The position numbers and the translations under genes are program-made. A stretch of DNA of 38,216 nt from Eubacteriales bacterium. GTDB taxonomy: Bacteria; Bacillota; Clostridia; Lachnospirales; Lachnospiraceae. Of the stretch, positions 16,735 to 23,245 are shown in pieces (the first letter of the stretch is position 1; each line of letters begins with the position of its first letter). The stretch lies in assembly GCA_030524125.1 (NCBI GenBank), contig JAUNHB010000017.1, positions 1 to 38,216 on the forward strand, read 5' to 3'. The notes beneath the pieces are model-generated. The model did not search any database. It saw nothing but the letters and a program-made list of their open reading frames with translations, and was not told the DNA's origin.

Positions 16735-16895
16735 ATTCAGCCATGCATCTCGAAAGCCCGCTGCTGCGCAGCTTATCCGGCGCTTGCGCGCCTGCTTTCT
16801 CGATCACGGCTAAGCGCCGTATGGCAAATATGGGAAAGCTCTGCTTACATGCGAGCATGACGCAGCGCCTCCCCATATTTCCCGCATGGCTGAAT
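16735..16895 (+). repeat. Structured 161-bp element, copy B
   Basis: The ends ATTCAGCCATGC (16735-16746) and GCATGGCTGAAT (16884-16895) are perfect 12-bp inverted repeats. The length equals that of copy A, and 16738-16823 is identical to the core of copy A. The long hairpin (16823-16839 with 16867-16883) pairs at 14 of 17 positions; at eight of these the base pair differs from copy A but pairing is kept, and one outer-stem pair covaries as well (C-G to T-A). It lies in the 3' region of hom, before trx. Confidence 0.8.
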
Positions 16896-16938
16896 AGGTA
16901 GCTGGAGAAAGCTGGCTGTTTATTTTTCCGGACGGACG

Positions 16939-16976
16939 GGCACACTCACACTGTGCAGTTCAGAAAGGAGTGTGCC
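16939..16976 (+). promoter_or_regulatory. Hairpin over the thioredoxin ribosome binding site
   Basis: GGCACACTC (16939-16947) pairs perfectly with GAGTGTGCC (16968-16976), which covers the end of the AAAGGAG ribosome binding site and the spacer up to the start codon. A competing local pairing, GCACA with TGTGC, uses the same upstream bases. A role in translation control is possible but unproven. Confidence 0.35.
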
Positions 16977-16978
16977 GA

Positions 16979-17290
16979 TTGGAGATCAGACAGATTGCCG
17001 GGGACAATTTTCAGACTGAAGTGACGGAGGCCGGACGTCCGGTGCTGCTGGAATTTTATGCGGACTGGTGCGGCCCCTGCAAAGCACAGCTTCCGGTTCT
17101 TAAGGAAGCGGCGGAGGAAGCCTGCGACGTGAAGTTTGTCAGGGTCAATGTGGATCAGGATCCGGGGTTGGCCGAACGTTTCGGCGTAAAGCAGGTTCCC
17201 TCCATGCTGATCATGAACGGGGAGCAGATCTGCCGGCGGATCCCCGGATTCCAGCCGTTGGAAGCGGTGCTGGCCTATCTGGAATTGTAA
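16979..17290 (+). CDS. Thioredoxin
   Basis: This 103-residue cytoplasmic disulfide reductant has the active site C31-G-P-C34 in FYADWCGPCKA and the cis-proline motif KQVPSMLIMNG. The length is that of classic TrxA. The start chosen is TTG at 16979, because AAAGGAG (16964-16970) is 8 nt upstream; the GTG at 16970 overlaps that ribosome binding site and cannot use it. TTG and the hairpin over the ribosome binding site suggest low or controlled translation. No thioredoxin reductase gene is nearby. It converges on the IMPase-like gene across a long hairpin. Confidence 0.94.
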   Translation: MEIRQIAGDNFQTEVTEAGRPVLLEFYADWCGPCKAQLPVLKEAAEEACDVKFVRVNVDQDPGLAERFGVKQVPSMLIMNGEQICRRIPGFQPLEAVLAYLEL

Positions 17291-17297
17291 GAGATTA

Positions 17298-17354
17298 CAA
17301 CCGCGACGGGGCCTCCGCAGAAATAAGTTTTCTGCGGAGGCCCCGTCGCGGTTG
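17298..17354. terminator. 26-bp perfect hairpin between convergent genes
   Basis: Bases 17298-17323 and 17329-17354 are perfect reverse complements with a 5-base loop (TAAGT). It lies 8 nt after trx and 49 nt beyond the end of the minus-strand IMPase gene, so it can serve both. The A/T run is at the apex and no U-run follows the stem, as in the hairpin at 7434-7471. Confidence 0.75.
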
Positions 17355-17402
17355 AGGTCCGGCCTGCGTCCGTGCTTCCACCCCGCTCCGCCGCTGCCGT
17401 CT

Positions 17403-18176
17403 TTAGCCCCTCTGGCCGATCAGCTCCTTCAGCCGGTCGTAGATCTCCGGCGTGCAGGTCAGCACGTCGGAATTTTCAAGGACGGGCGGCTTCGAGCCGT
17501 CCCACCGGGTGATGCGTCCGCCCGCCTCTTCGATGAGGAGAAGCCCCGCGGCGTAGTCCCACGGCTTTAAGTTCCACTCGAAGAAGCCGTCCACCCGTCC
17601 GGCGGCCACGTAGCACAGGTCGAGAGCGGCCGAGGCGCTCCTCCGGAAATCTGCGGTCTCCATAAAGATCCGCTGGAACAGCGGGAAGAGCATGGCGGCC
17701 CGGTCCTTCTCATAGGGGCTTGAGCCGAAGGCAATGATGCAGGCGTCCAGTTCCGACCGGTGGGACACGTGGACGGGGCGGCCGTTTAAGTACGCGCCCT
17801 GTCCGCGGACCGCGTGGAAGGTCTCCTCGGTGAACGGGTTGTAGACCACGCCGAAGACGACCTGTCCGCCCTCGTAGAGCGCGAGGGAGACGGCGCTCAT
17901 GCGGTAGTCGTGGATCAGATTGGTCGTGCCGTCGATGGGATCCAGGATCCAGTAGGAGCGGGCCGGATCCAGATCCCGGTTTTCCTGCTCCTCCGATAAG
18001 AGGATCACATCCGGCGTCCGGAGCGACAGCTCCCTGCGCAGATATTCCTGTACGGCCACGTCCACCTGCGTCACATAGTCGGCGGCCCCCTTCACGGTGA
18101 CGGCGTGCGCCATCTCTTCATTGAAAATCAGTTTCCTGGCGCTGTGCACCAGTTCGATGATCTCGCGATAATCCAT
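17403..18176 (-). CDS. Inositol monophosphatase family protein
   Basis: This 257-residue Mg-dependent phosphatase of the IMPase/SuhB/FBPase superfamily hydrolyses a sugar or inositol phosphate, or possibly 3'-phosphoadenosine 5'-phosphate; the substrate is not clear from the sequence. The metal-binding motifs are present: LSEEQE (first Glu), WILDPIDGTTNLIH and, near the end, WDYAAGLLLIEEAGG. The start at 18176 follows AGGAGG (18189-18194 on the plus strand) by 12 nt; the frame extends to 18206, but that start overlaps the ribosome binding site. It lies 26 nt after tetR and is probably cotranscribed with it. Phosphatases of this class occur next to lipid and nucleotide salvage genes, so a link to the neighbouring cluster is only suggestive. 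Confidence 0.9.
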   Translation of the reverse strand: MDYREIIELVHSARKLIFNEEMAHAVTVKGAADYVTQVDVAVQEYLRRELSLRTPDVILLSEEQENRDLDPARSYWILDPIDGTTNLIHDYRMSAVSLALYEGGQVVFGVVYNPFTEETFHAVRGQGAYLNGRPVHVSHRSELDACIIAFGSSPYEKDRAAMLFPLFQRIFMETADFRRSASAALDLCYVAAGRVDGFFEWNLKPWDYAAGLLLIEEAGGRITRWDGSKPPVLENSDVLTCTPEIYDRLKELIGQRG

Positions 18177-18202
18177 TGATCTTTCGTTCCTCCTTTTTGT
18201 TC

Positions 18203-18817
18203 TCACAGAGTCTTCAAAAAATTCAGGGATCCGGACGGATTTCCGGTCCCCTTCTCCATCAGGGAGATCAGCCCCTCGATGGTATGCTCGATCTCCTCCT
18301 GCGTGCCGGGCACCAGCGTGTTGTCGATCTTGACGGCCAGCACGATCAGCGCGATCTCCGCCAGAGCGGCCGGATAGTCGAAGCGGATCTCGCCGTTTTG
18401 GATGCTCTGAGTGAGGATCTCGGTCAGGGCGGGCTTTAACTCGGTCACCAGATGGTTCAGATATTTCTGATGGATGTACGCCTTCTCGGGCGCGTCCATG
18501 GCCTCGCCGGCCGAATCCCTCCGGCGGAACGCCAGAGACGAATTGCGGCAGGCCTGAAAGATCATGGCCATGCGGGTAAAGGAGGGGATCTCCGTCCGTG
18601 AGGCCAGCTGCTTGGCCGTCTCCAGCGGCTTCTCATAGCTCCGCTCCACAAGAGCCTCCAAAATGGCGTCTTTGGACGGAAAGTAATAGTAGATGCTCCC
18701 CTTCCCGATGCCTGCCGTCTGGGCGATCTCGCTGACGGATATGGTGCGGATGTCCCTGGTTTCCAGAAGCGTCTGAAGAGCGTCCAGGATCATGTCGTAT
18801 TTTGCGGAACCTGCCAT
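18203..18817 (-). CDS. TetR family regulator
   Basis: This 204-residue repressor-type protein has the TetR helix-turn-helix near residues 26-47 (ISVSEIAQTAGIGKGSIYYYFPSKDAILEAL). The C-terminal ligand domain is variable and gives no hint of the inducer. The start at 18817 is supported by AAAGGAGGAG just upstream; the longer frame to 18853 has none. It is divergent from the hydrolase/acyltransferase/ACP/ligase cluster, and two matching palindromes lie in the shared 208-nt region. The simplest reading is that it represses that cluster, and perhaps itself. TetR proteins beside acyl-activating enzymes often sense acyl-CoA or lipophilic compounds; that is family knowledge, not evidence here. Confidence 0.93.
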   Translation of the reverse strand: MAGSAKYDMILDALQTLLETRDIRTISVSEIAQTAGIGKGSIYYYFPSKDAILEALVERSYEKPLETAKQLASRTEIPSFTRMAMIFQACRNSSLAFRRRDSAGEAMDAPEKAYIHQKYLNHLVTELKPALTEILTQSIQNGEIRFDYPAALAEIALIVLAVKIDNTLVPGTQEEIEHTIEGLISLMEKGTGNPSGSLNFLKTL

Positions 18818-18949
18818 GTATGTCTCCTCCTTTGTCAGTCCTCTCTGTATCATACACCAAAATCAGTGATTTTCACATCCCCAAAGAAGTTTTCTGGAAA
18901 TTTTAACAGAAAAACAAAAATCCTAACCGGAAATTCCGTGATAAATTAT

Positions 18950-19009
18950 ATTGACCACCGGTCGAAAAGGTGCTATTGTCATGGTAAAGACATTCGACTG
19001 ATGGTCGAA
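18950..19009. promoter_or_regulatory. Two TetR operator-like palindromes
   Basis: The downstream site, TTCGAC-N5-GTCGAA (18993-19009), is a perfect inverted repeat. The upstream site, ATTGAC-N5-GTCGAA (18950-18966), has the same geometry with two changes in the left arm. The sites are 43 bp apart (about four helical turns), and both continue with AAAAG. They flank the promoter -10, ideal for repression. Confidence 0.7.
18951..18979 (+). promoter_or_regulatory. Promoter of the hydrolase-acyltransferase-ACP-ligase cluster
   Basis: TTGACC (18951-18956) and TATTGT (18974-18979) have a 17-bp spacer. The -35 lies inside the first TetR operator-like palindrome, and the second palindrome lies just after the expected start point. 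Confidence 0.7.
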
Positions 19010-19025
19010 AAGAGAAAGGGAGAGG

Positions 19026-19973
19026 ATGATGAAAAATACAGGAAGGGCAGCGGCGGCGCTGCTGGGACTTCTCTCGGTCGCGGAGGCGGGAGGTTCCTTC
19101 TATTTCTACCGGAGGACCATGAAGCGGGGCGGCGCGAAGGTGGAGCGGACCATGAGCATGGCCGGGACCGACTGGGATCAGTACCGGCCCATGCTGGAGA
19201 AGAGAAGGGAATATCTGAACAGCCAGACGCAGAAGGAGGTGTACCTCACATCGGACGACGGACTTCGGCTGCACGCCACATGGATCCCGCAGGGAGAAAA
19301 GAAAAAAGTGGTCATCTGCTTCCACGGCTATACCAGCCGGGGCAAGGACGACTATGTGGGACTGTCCGATTATTATCTGAAGCGAGGGTTCTCCATGCTC
19401 CTGCCGGACGCCAGGGCGCATGGGGACAGCGAGGGCCAGTATATCGGCTTTGGCTGTCTGGACCGGTTTGACGCGCTCGCATGGATCCGCTGGGTGATCC
19501 GGCAGGCGGGCGAGGACGTACAGATCCTGCTCCACGGCACGTCCATGGGAGGAGCCACGGTGCTGATGGCAAGCGGCCTTGCGCTCCCGCCGCAGGTGAA
19601 GGCGATCGTCTCGGACTGCGGCTTTACTTCCGCGAAGGAGGTGTTCACCCATGTGCTCCATTCCATGTATCATCTTCCGGCATTTCCGATGATCGGGATC
19701 GCAAGCCTCGTCAACCGGTGGAAGGCGGGATACGGCCTGGACGACTGCAACGCGGCCAGAGAGGTGAGAAAGGCAAAAGTACCGGCGCTTCTCGTGCACG
19801 GCTCGGCGGACAGCTTCGTGCCGTGCAGCATGTGCGACGAGATCTATGAAAATTACGGGGCGGAAAAGCAGAAGCTGATCGTGGAGGGCGCGGCCCACGC
19901 GGAGAGCTATTACAAAAACAGGGAGGCGTATGAGAACGCCCTGGACCAACTGATAGGAGGGACCATACAATGA
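19026..19973 (+). CDS. Membrane-anchored alpha/beta hydrolase
   Basis: This 315-residue serine hydrolase probably acts on an ester or thioester outside or at the membrane. A single hydrophobic helix near the N-terminus (about 8-27) anchors or exports it. The catalytic fold starts at VVICFHGYTSRGKDD; the nucleophile is S173 in GTSMGG, and the other triad members are most likely D262 in HGSADSFVP and H291 in GAAHAESYY. Such proteins are annotated as lysophospholipase-like or YqkD-like, but the substrate is unknown. It is the first gene of the TetR-flanked cluster, and its stop overlaps the next start (ATGA), so it is translated together with the acyltransferase. By context it may release or edit the product of that enzyme. 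Confidence 0.88.
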   Translation: MMKNTGRAAAALLGLLSVAEAGGSFYFYRRTMKRGGAKVERTMSMAGTDWDQYRPMLEKRREYLNSQTQKEVYLTSDDGLRLHATWIPQGEKKKVVICFHGYTSRGKDDYVGLSDYYLKRGFSMLLPDARAHGDSEGQYIGFGCLDRFDALAWIRWVIRQAGEDVQILLHGTSMGGATVLMASGLALPPQVKAIVSDCGFTSAKEVFTHVLHSMYHLPAFPMIGIASLVNRWKAGYGLDDCNAAREVRKAKVPALLVHGSADSFVPCSMCDEIYENYGAEKQKLIVEGAAHAESYYKNREAYENALDQLIGGTIQ

Positions 19974-21376
19974 TGAGAAGGAGAAAAGGACATCCGGTGT
20001 ATCCGCTGACGGCGGCGCAGAAATTTCATTTCTTTTACCTGAATTTCTGCCCGAAAAAGGAAGTGCTGAACATCGGCACCAGCCTGACCATCCAGGTGGA
20101 GCTGGACCGGGAGGAGCTGAAAAAAGCCGTCTATAAGGCGTACGACCGGTGTGAATCCATGCGTCTGCGGTTTGCGCAGGACAAGGAGGGCACATGGTAT
20201 CAGTACGTGGCGGACAAGGAGGAGCGCGACATCGAGTTTGTGGATTTCTCGGAGGGGACGATGGAGGAGGCCGAGGAGACCATGAAGGCGTGGACGAGAG
20301 TGCCCTTTCAGCCGGTGGATTCGCCCATGAACCGGATCGTCATGATCCGGACGCCGGATGGTTTCGAGGGGCTTTATCTTCTGGTGGACCACCGGACGAT
20401 GGACGCCCAGTCGCTGATCTGCTTTTTGAAGGATGTGATCGAGCTCTACTGCAGCGCCAAATACGAGGGCGTTCCCTATCCGAAGGACATGGCCTCCTAC
20501 ATCGAGCAGCTTCAGAAGGATCTGGCTTATGAAGCCGGATGCAGGGCGAAGGAGCGGGACGAGGAGTTTTTCCAGAACCTGATCGACGGGACGCCGGAGC
20601 CCATCTACAACGGCATCGACGGCCCGGCGGCGCTTCTGGAGGAGAGAAGAAAAAGCGGGAATCCCGAGGCGCGGGCAGCCGTCAACGTGTCGGACAGCGT
20701 GGATTCGGCGCTGGACGTCTTCCATCTGGAGGAGGAGCCCACGCGCAGGCTTATGGATTTCTGCGAGAAATATCATGTGTCGCTGGTGTGCCTGCTCCTC
20801 ATGGGGCTTCGCACCTATTATCAGAAGATGAACGGAAACGACGACGTGTCCATCAACACGGCCATCGCCAGGAGAGCGACGCTGAAGGAGAAAAAGTCCG
20901 GCGGGACGAGGATCCACTCCTTCCCGTTCCGCACGATCATCCCGGCGGACCGCACATTCCTGCAGGGAATCTGCCAGATCCGGGACCAGCAGAACGAATA
21001 TTTCCGCCATGCAAATTACGATCCGGTGTCGTACTTCGCCTACCGGGGACGGAAATATCCCCATCCGGGCGGAGAGACCTACGAGCCCATGTCGCTGACC
21101 TATCAGCCGCTGACCCTGAAGGACAAGGGGCTCGATCAGCTGGGAGAGATCCGGTACAAAACCAAATGGTACCCCAACGGGGCGACGACGCAGGCCATGT
21201 ACCTGACCGTCATGCACCGTCCCGACGACAACGGACTGGATTTCAGCTTCGAGCATCAGGTGAAGGCCGTGTCCAGAGAAAAGCTGGAATATCTGTACTA
21301 CTATCTGTGCCGGATCATGTTCAAGGGAGCGGAAAATCCGGACATGACGGTAGGCGAGCTGATGGCGCAGGTCTGA
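19970..21376 (+). CDS. Condensation-domain-like acyltransferase (variant active site)
   Basis: This 468-residue soluble protein resembles the CoA/ACP-dependent acyltransferase superfamily that includes NRPS condensation domains, PapA proteins and wax ester synthases: an N-terminal YPLTAAQKFHFFY start, a LYLLVDHRTMDAQSL site at about residue 141, and a second half with DDVSINTAIARR and HSFPFRTIIP. The canonical HHxxxDG motif reads D140-H141-R-T-M-D145-A146, so the catalytic second histidine and the aspartate are kept while the first histidine and the glycine are replaced. It overlaps the hydrolase by 4 nt and is followed by a carrier protein and an AMP-forming ligase. It probably joins an ACP-bound acyl group to an alcohol or amine acceptor. 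The family is inferred by eye, and the acceptor is unknown. Confidence 0.75.
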   Translation: MMRRRKGHPVYPLTAAQKFHFFYLNFCPKKEVLNIGTSLTIQVELDREELKKAVYKAYDRCESMRLRFAQDKEGTWYQYVADKEERDIEFVDFSEGTMEEAEETMKAWTRVPFQPVDSPMNRIVMIRTPDGFEGLYLLVDHRTMDAQSLICFLKDVIELYCSAKYEGVPYPKDMASYIEQLQKDLAYEAGCRAKERDEEFFQNLIDGTPEPIYNGIDGPAALLEERRKSGNPEARAAVNVSDSVDSALDVFHLEEEPTRRLMDFCEKYHVSLVCLLLMGLRTYYQKMNGNDDVSINTAIARRATLKEKKSGGTRIHSFPFRTIIPADRTFLQGICQIRDQQNEYFRHANYDPVSYFAYRGRKYPHPGGETYEPMSLTYQPLTLKDKGLDQLGEIRYKTKWYPNGATTQAMYLTVMHRPDDNGLDFSFEHQVKAVSREKLEYLYYYLCRIMFKGAENPDMTVGELMAQV

Positions 21377-21474
21377 CGGCGAAAAAGCGCGTCAGCGCGG
21401 CTGCGGAAAAAGTGACGGCGGGGCGGGGAGTCCTTCGCCGGTGAGAGAGAAAAAAAGGGAAAGGAAAGCAGAGT

Positions 21475-21705
21475 ATGTTTGAAAAATTGGCGGAGATCAT
21501 TTGCAATTATGTGGAGGTGGAGCAGGAGGACGTCCGTCCGGAATCCCGCTTCATGGAGGATCTGGGATTTACGTCCTTTGATTTTATGAGTATGCTGGGA
21601 GAGCTGGAGGACACCTTCGACGTGGAGATCGATCAGCAGGAGGCGTCCGGCATCCGCACCGTGCAGGAGGCGGCGGACTATCTTGAGAAACTGTCGGAAG
21701 GCTGA
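21475..21705 (+). CDS. Stand-alone acyl carrier protein of the acyltransferase cluster
   Basis: This 76-residue acidic protein has the carrier fold with a phosphopantetheine serine at S34 in LGFTSFDFMSML. It is distinct from the housekeeping AcpP (LGADSLD), which suggests a dedicated role. It stands 98 nt after the acyltransferase and 22 nt before the ligase. By context the ligase loads it and the condensation-like enzyme unloads it. No phosphopantetheinyl transferase gene is in the window. The gap before it holds GC-rich hairpin sequence, including a 17-base match to the structured element (21386-21402). Confidence 0.9.
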   Translation: MFEKLAEIICNYVEVEQEDVRPESRFMEDLGFTSFDFMSMLGELEDTFDVEIDQQEASGIRTVQEAADYLEKLSEG

Positions 21706-21727
21706 CCGGAGAGGGGAGGGGACGAAG

Positions 21728-23245
21728 ATGACCGCATGTACCATATGGGAACTTTTGAAAACCGCGCAGGAGCAGCACGGGCCGCAGGACGCCGTCCGCT
21801 ACAAGGCGGGAAAGGGCGTCGTGGAGGGAAAGACCTACACGGAGCTTCTCAATGACAGCGAGAGCTTCTCCAAAGCCCTGTGCGCGCTTGGGGAGAGCGG
21901 GGGAAGAGTGGCGCTGACCGGGCCGAGCACCTACTCGTGGCTTACCGTCTATTTCGGGACGGTGAACATGGGAGCGACGGCGGTCCCGCTGGACGTGTCG
22001 CTGCCGGCGGAGGAGCTGTGCGAGCTGATCGACCGGGCGGACGCCACGGTGCTGGTATCGGATGAGCTTCGGGCCGACGTGCTTTCCATGGCGAAGGAGC
22101 GCTGCCCGAAGCTCCGGGCGGTGATCTCCATGGAGCGGGAGGAGGACGGGGACGGCGTCCTGTCTCTGAAAAGGCTTCTGGAATCGCACCGGGACGATCC
22201 GAAGACGTGGGAGGAGCCAGAGCCGGAGCAGCTCGCCACGATCCTGTTCACTTCCGGGACCACCGGAAAGAGCAAGGGCGTCATGCTGACTCACCGGAAT
22301 TTGGCGGAGAACGCCACCTGCCTCGATATGAAATTCCCGGAGCGCTGCGTGCTTTTGTCGGTGCTCCCGATCCATCACGCCTACTGCCTGAGCATGGACA
22401 TCCTGAAGGGGCTGTCGCTGGGAAGCGTCATCTGCTTCAATGATTCCCTTCTCCGGGTGGCCAGGAATATCAAGCTGTTCCGGCCCAACGTGATGCTGAT
22501 GGTGCCGATGATGATCGAGACGCTGGCGAAAAAGCTTCAGGATGCGGCGGCGCTTCCGCCGGAGGCCGTGAAAAACGAGGTGTTCGGGGAGCAGTTCCAC
22601 ACGATCTGCAGCGGCGGAGCCTATCTGCCGCCGGATATGCTGGATCTCTTCGCGAAGTACGGCATCACGATCCTCCAGGGCTACGGCATGACCGAGTGCG
22701 CCCCGGTCATCAGCACCACCGTGAGCTGGAACGTCCGGAAGGGCTCCGTCGGGCAGCTCATGCCCAACTGCAGGGCAAAGACGGTGGACGGGGAACTGTG
22801 GGTGCAGGGAAGCAGCGTCATGCTGGGCTATTATAAGATGCCGGAGGAGACGCGCGAGGCGCTGACGGAGGACGGGTGGTTGCGGACAGGAGATCTTGGA
22901 TATGTGGACGAGGAGGGCTTCGTCTACCTGACCGGCCGCCGGAAAAACCTGATCATCACGAAGAACGGGGAAAATGTGTCGCCGGAAGAGCTGGAAAACA
23001 AGCTGGGCGAGCACCGGCTCGTACAGGAGATCCTCGTGAGAGAGAGCGAGGGCGTCATCGAGGCGGAGATCTGGCCGGACGCCGAGTACGCCGCCGCCCA
23101 GGGGATCGCGGACGTCCGGGAGGCGCTTCAGGAGCTGGTGGACGGCTTCAACCGGACCGTGCCGCCCTACAAGAAGATCCTGCGTCTGAAGCTTCGGGAT
23201 ACAGAGTTTCCGAAGACGCCGTCGAAGAAGATCAAACGGTATTAG
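21728..23245 (+). CDS. AMP-forming acyl-CoA/ACP synthetase
   Basis: This 505-residue member of the ANL superfamily activates a carboxylic acid as acyl-adenylate and transfers it to CoA or a carrier protein. Core motifs are present: ILFTSGTTGKSKGV (about 172-185), GYGMTECAPVI, GDLGYVDEEGFVYLTGRRKNLI and, at the C-terminus, the catalytic lysine region PSKKIKRY. Overall it is closest in feel to FadD-like long-chain ligases. The placement next to a lone carrier protein suggests an acyl-ACP ligase. The start at 21728 follows a GGGAGGGG stretch. The last 14 nt overlap the 3' end of the convergent kinase gene, with no terminator between them. Confidence 0.9.
   Translation: MTACTIWELLKTAQEQHGPQDAVRYKAGKGVVEGKTYTELLNDSESFSKALCALGESGGRVALTGPSTYSWLTVYFGTVNMGATAVPLDVSLPAEELCELIDRADATVLVSDELRADVLSMAKERCPKLRAVISMEREEDGDGVLSLKRLLESHRDDPKTWEEPEPEQLATILFTSGTTGKSKGVMLTHRNLAENATCLDMKFPERCVLLSVLPIHHAYCLSMDILKGLSLGSVICFNDSLLRVARNIKLFRPNVMLMVPMMIETLAKKLQDAAALPPEAVKNEVFGEQFHTICSGGAYLPPDMLDLFAKYGITILQGYGMTECAPVISTTVSWNVRKGSVGQLMPNCRAKTVDGELWVQGSSVMLGYYKMPEETREALTEDGWLRTGDLGYVDEEGFVYLTGRRKNLIITKNGENVSPEELENKLGEHRLVQEILVRESEGVIEAEIWPDAEYAAAQGIADVREALQELVDGFNRTVPPYKKILRLKLRDTEFPKTPSKKIKRY

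Noticed and set aside
12842-16945. Minus-strand open frame of 1,367 codons
   Set aside because: It lies antisense to ftsY, ilvA and hom, which have clear family motifs. Its translation is low-complexity (His/Arg/Asp/Leu) as expected from a GC-rich third-position shadow.
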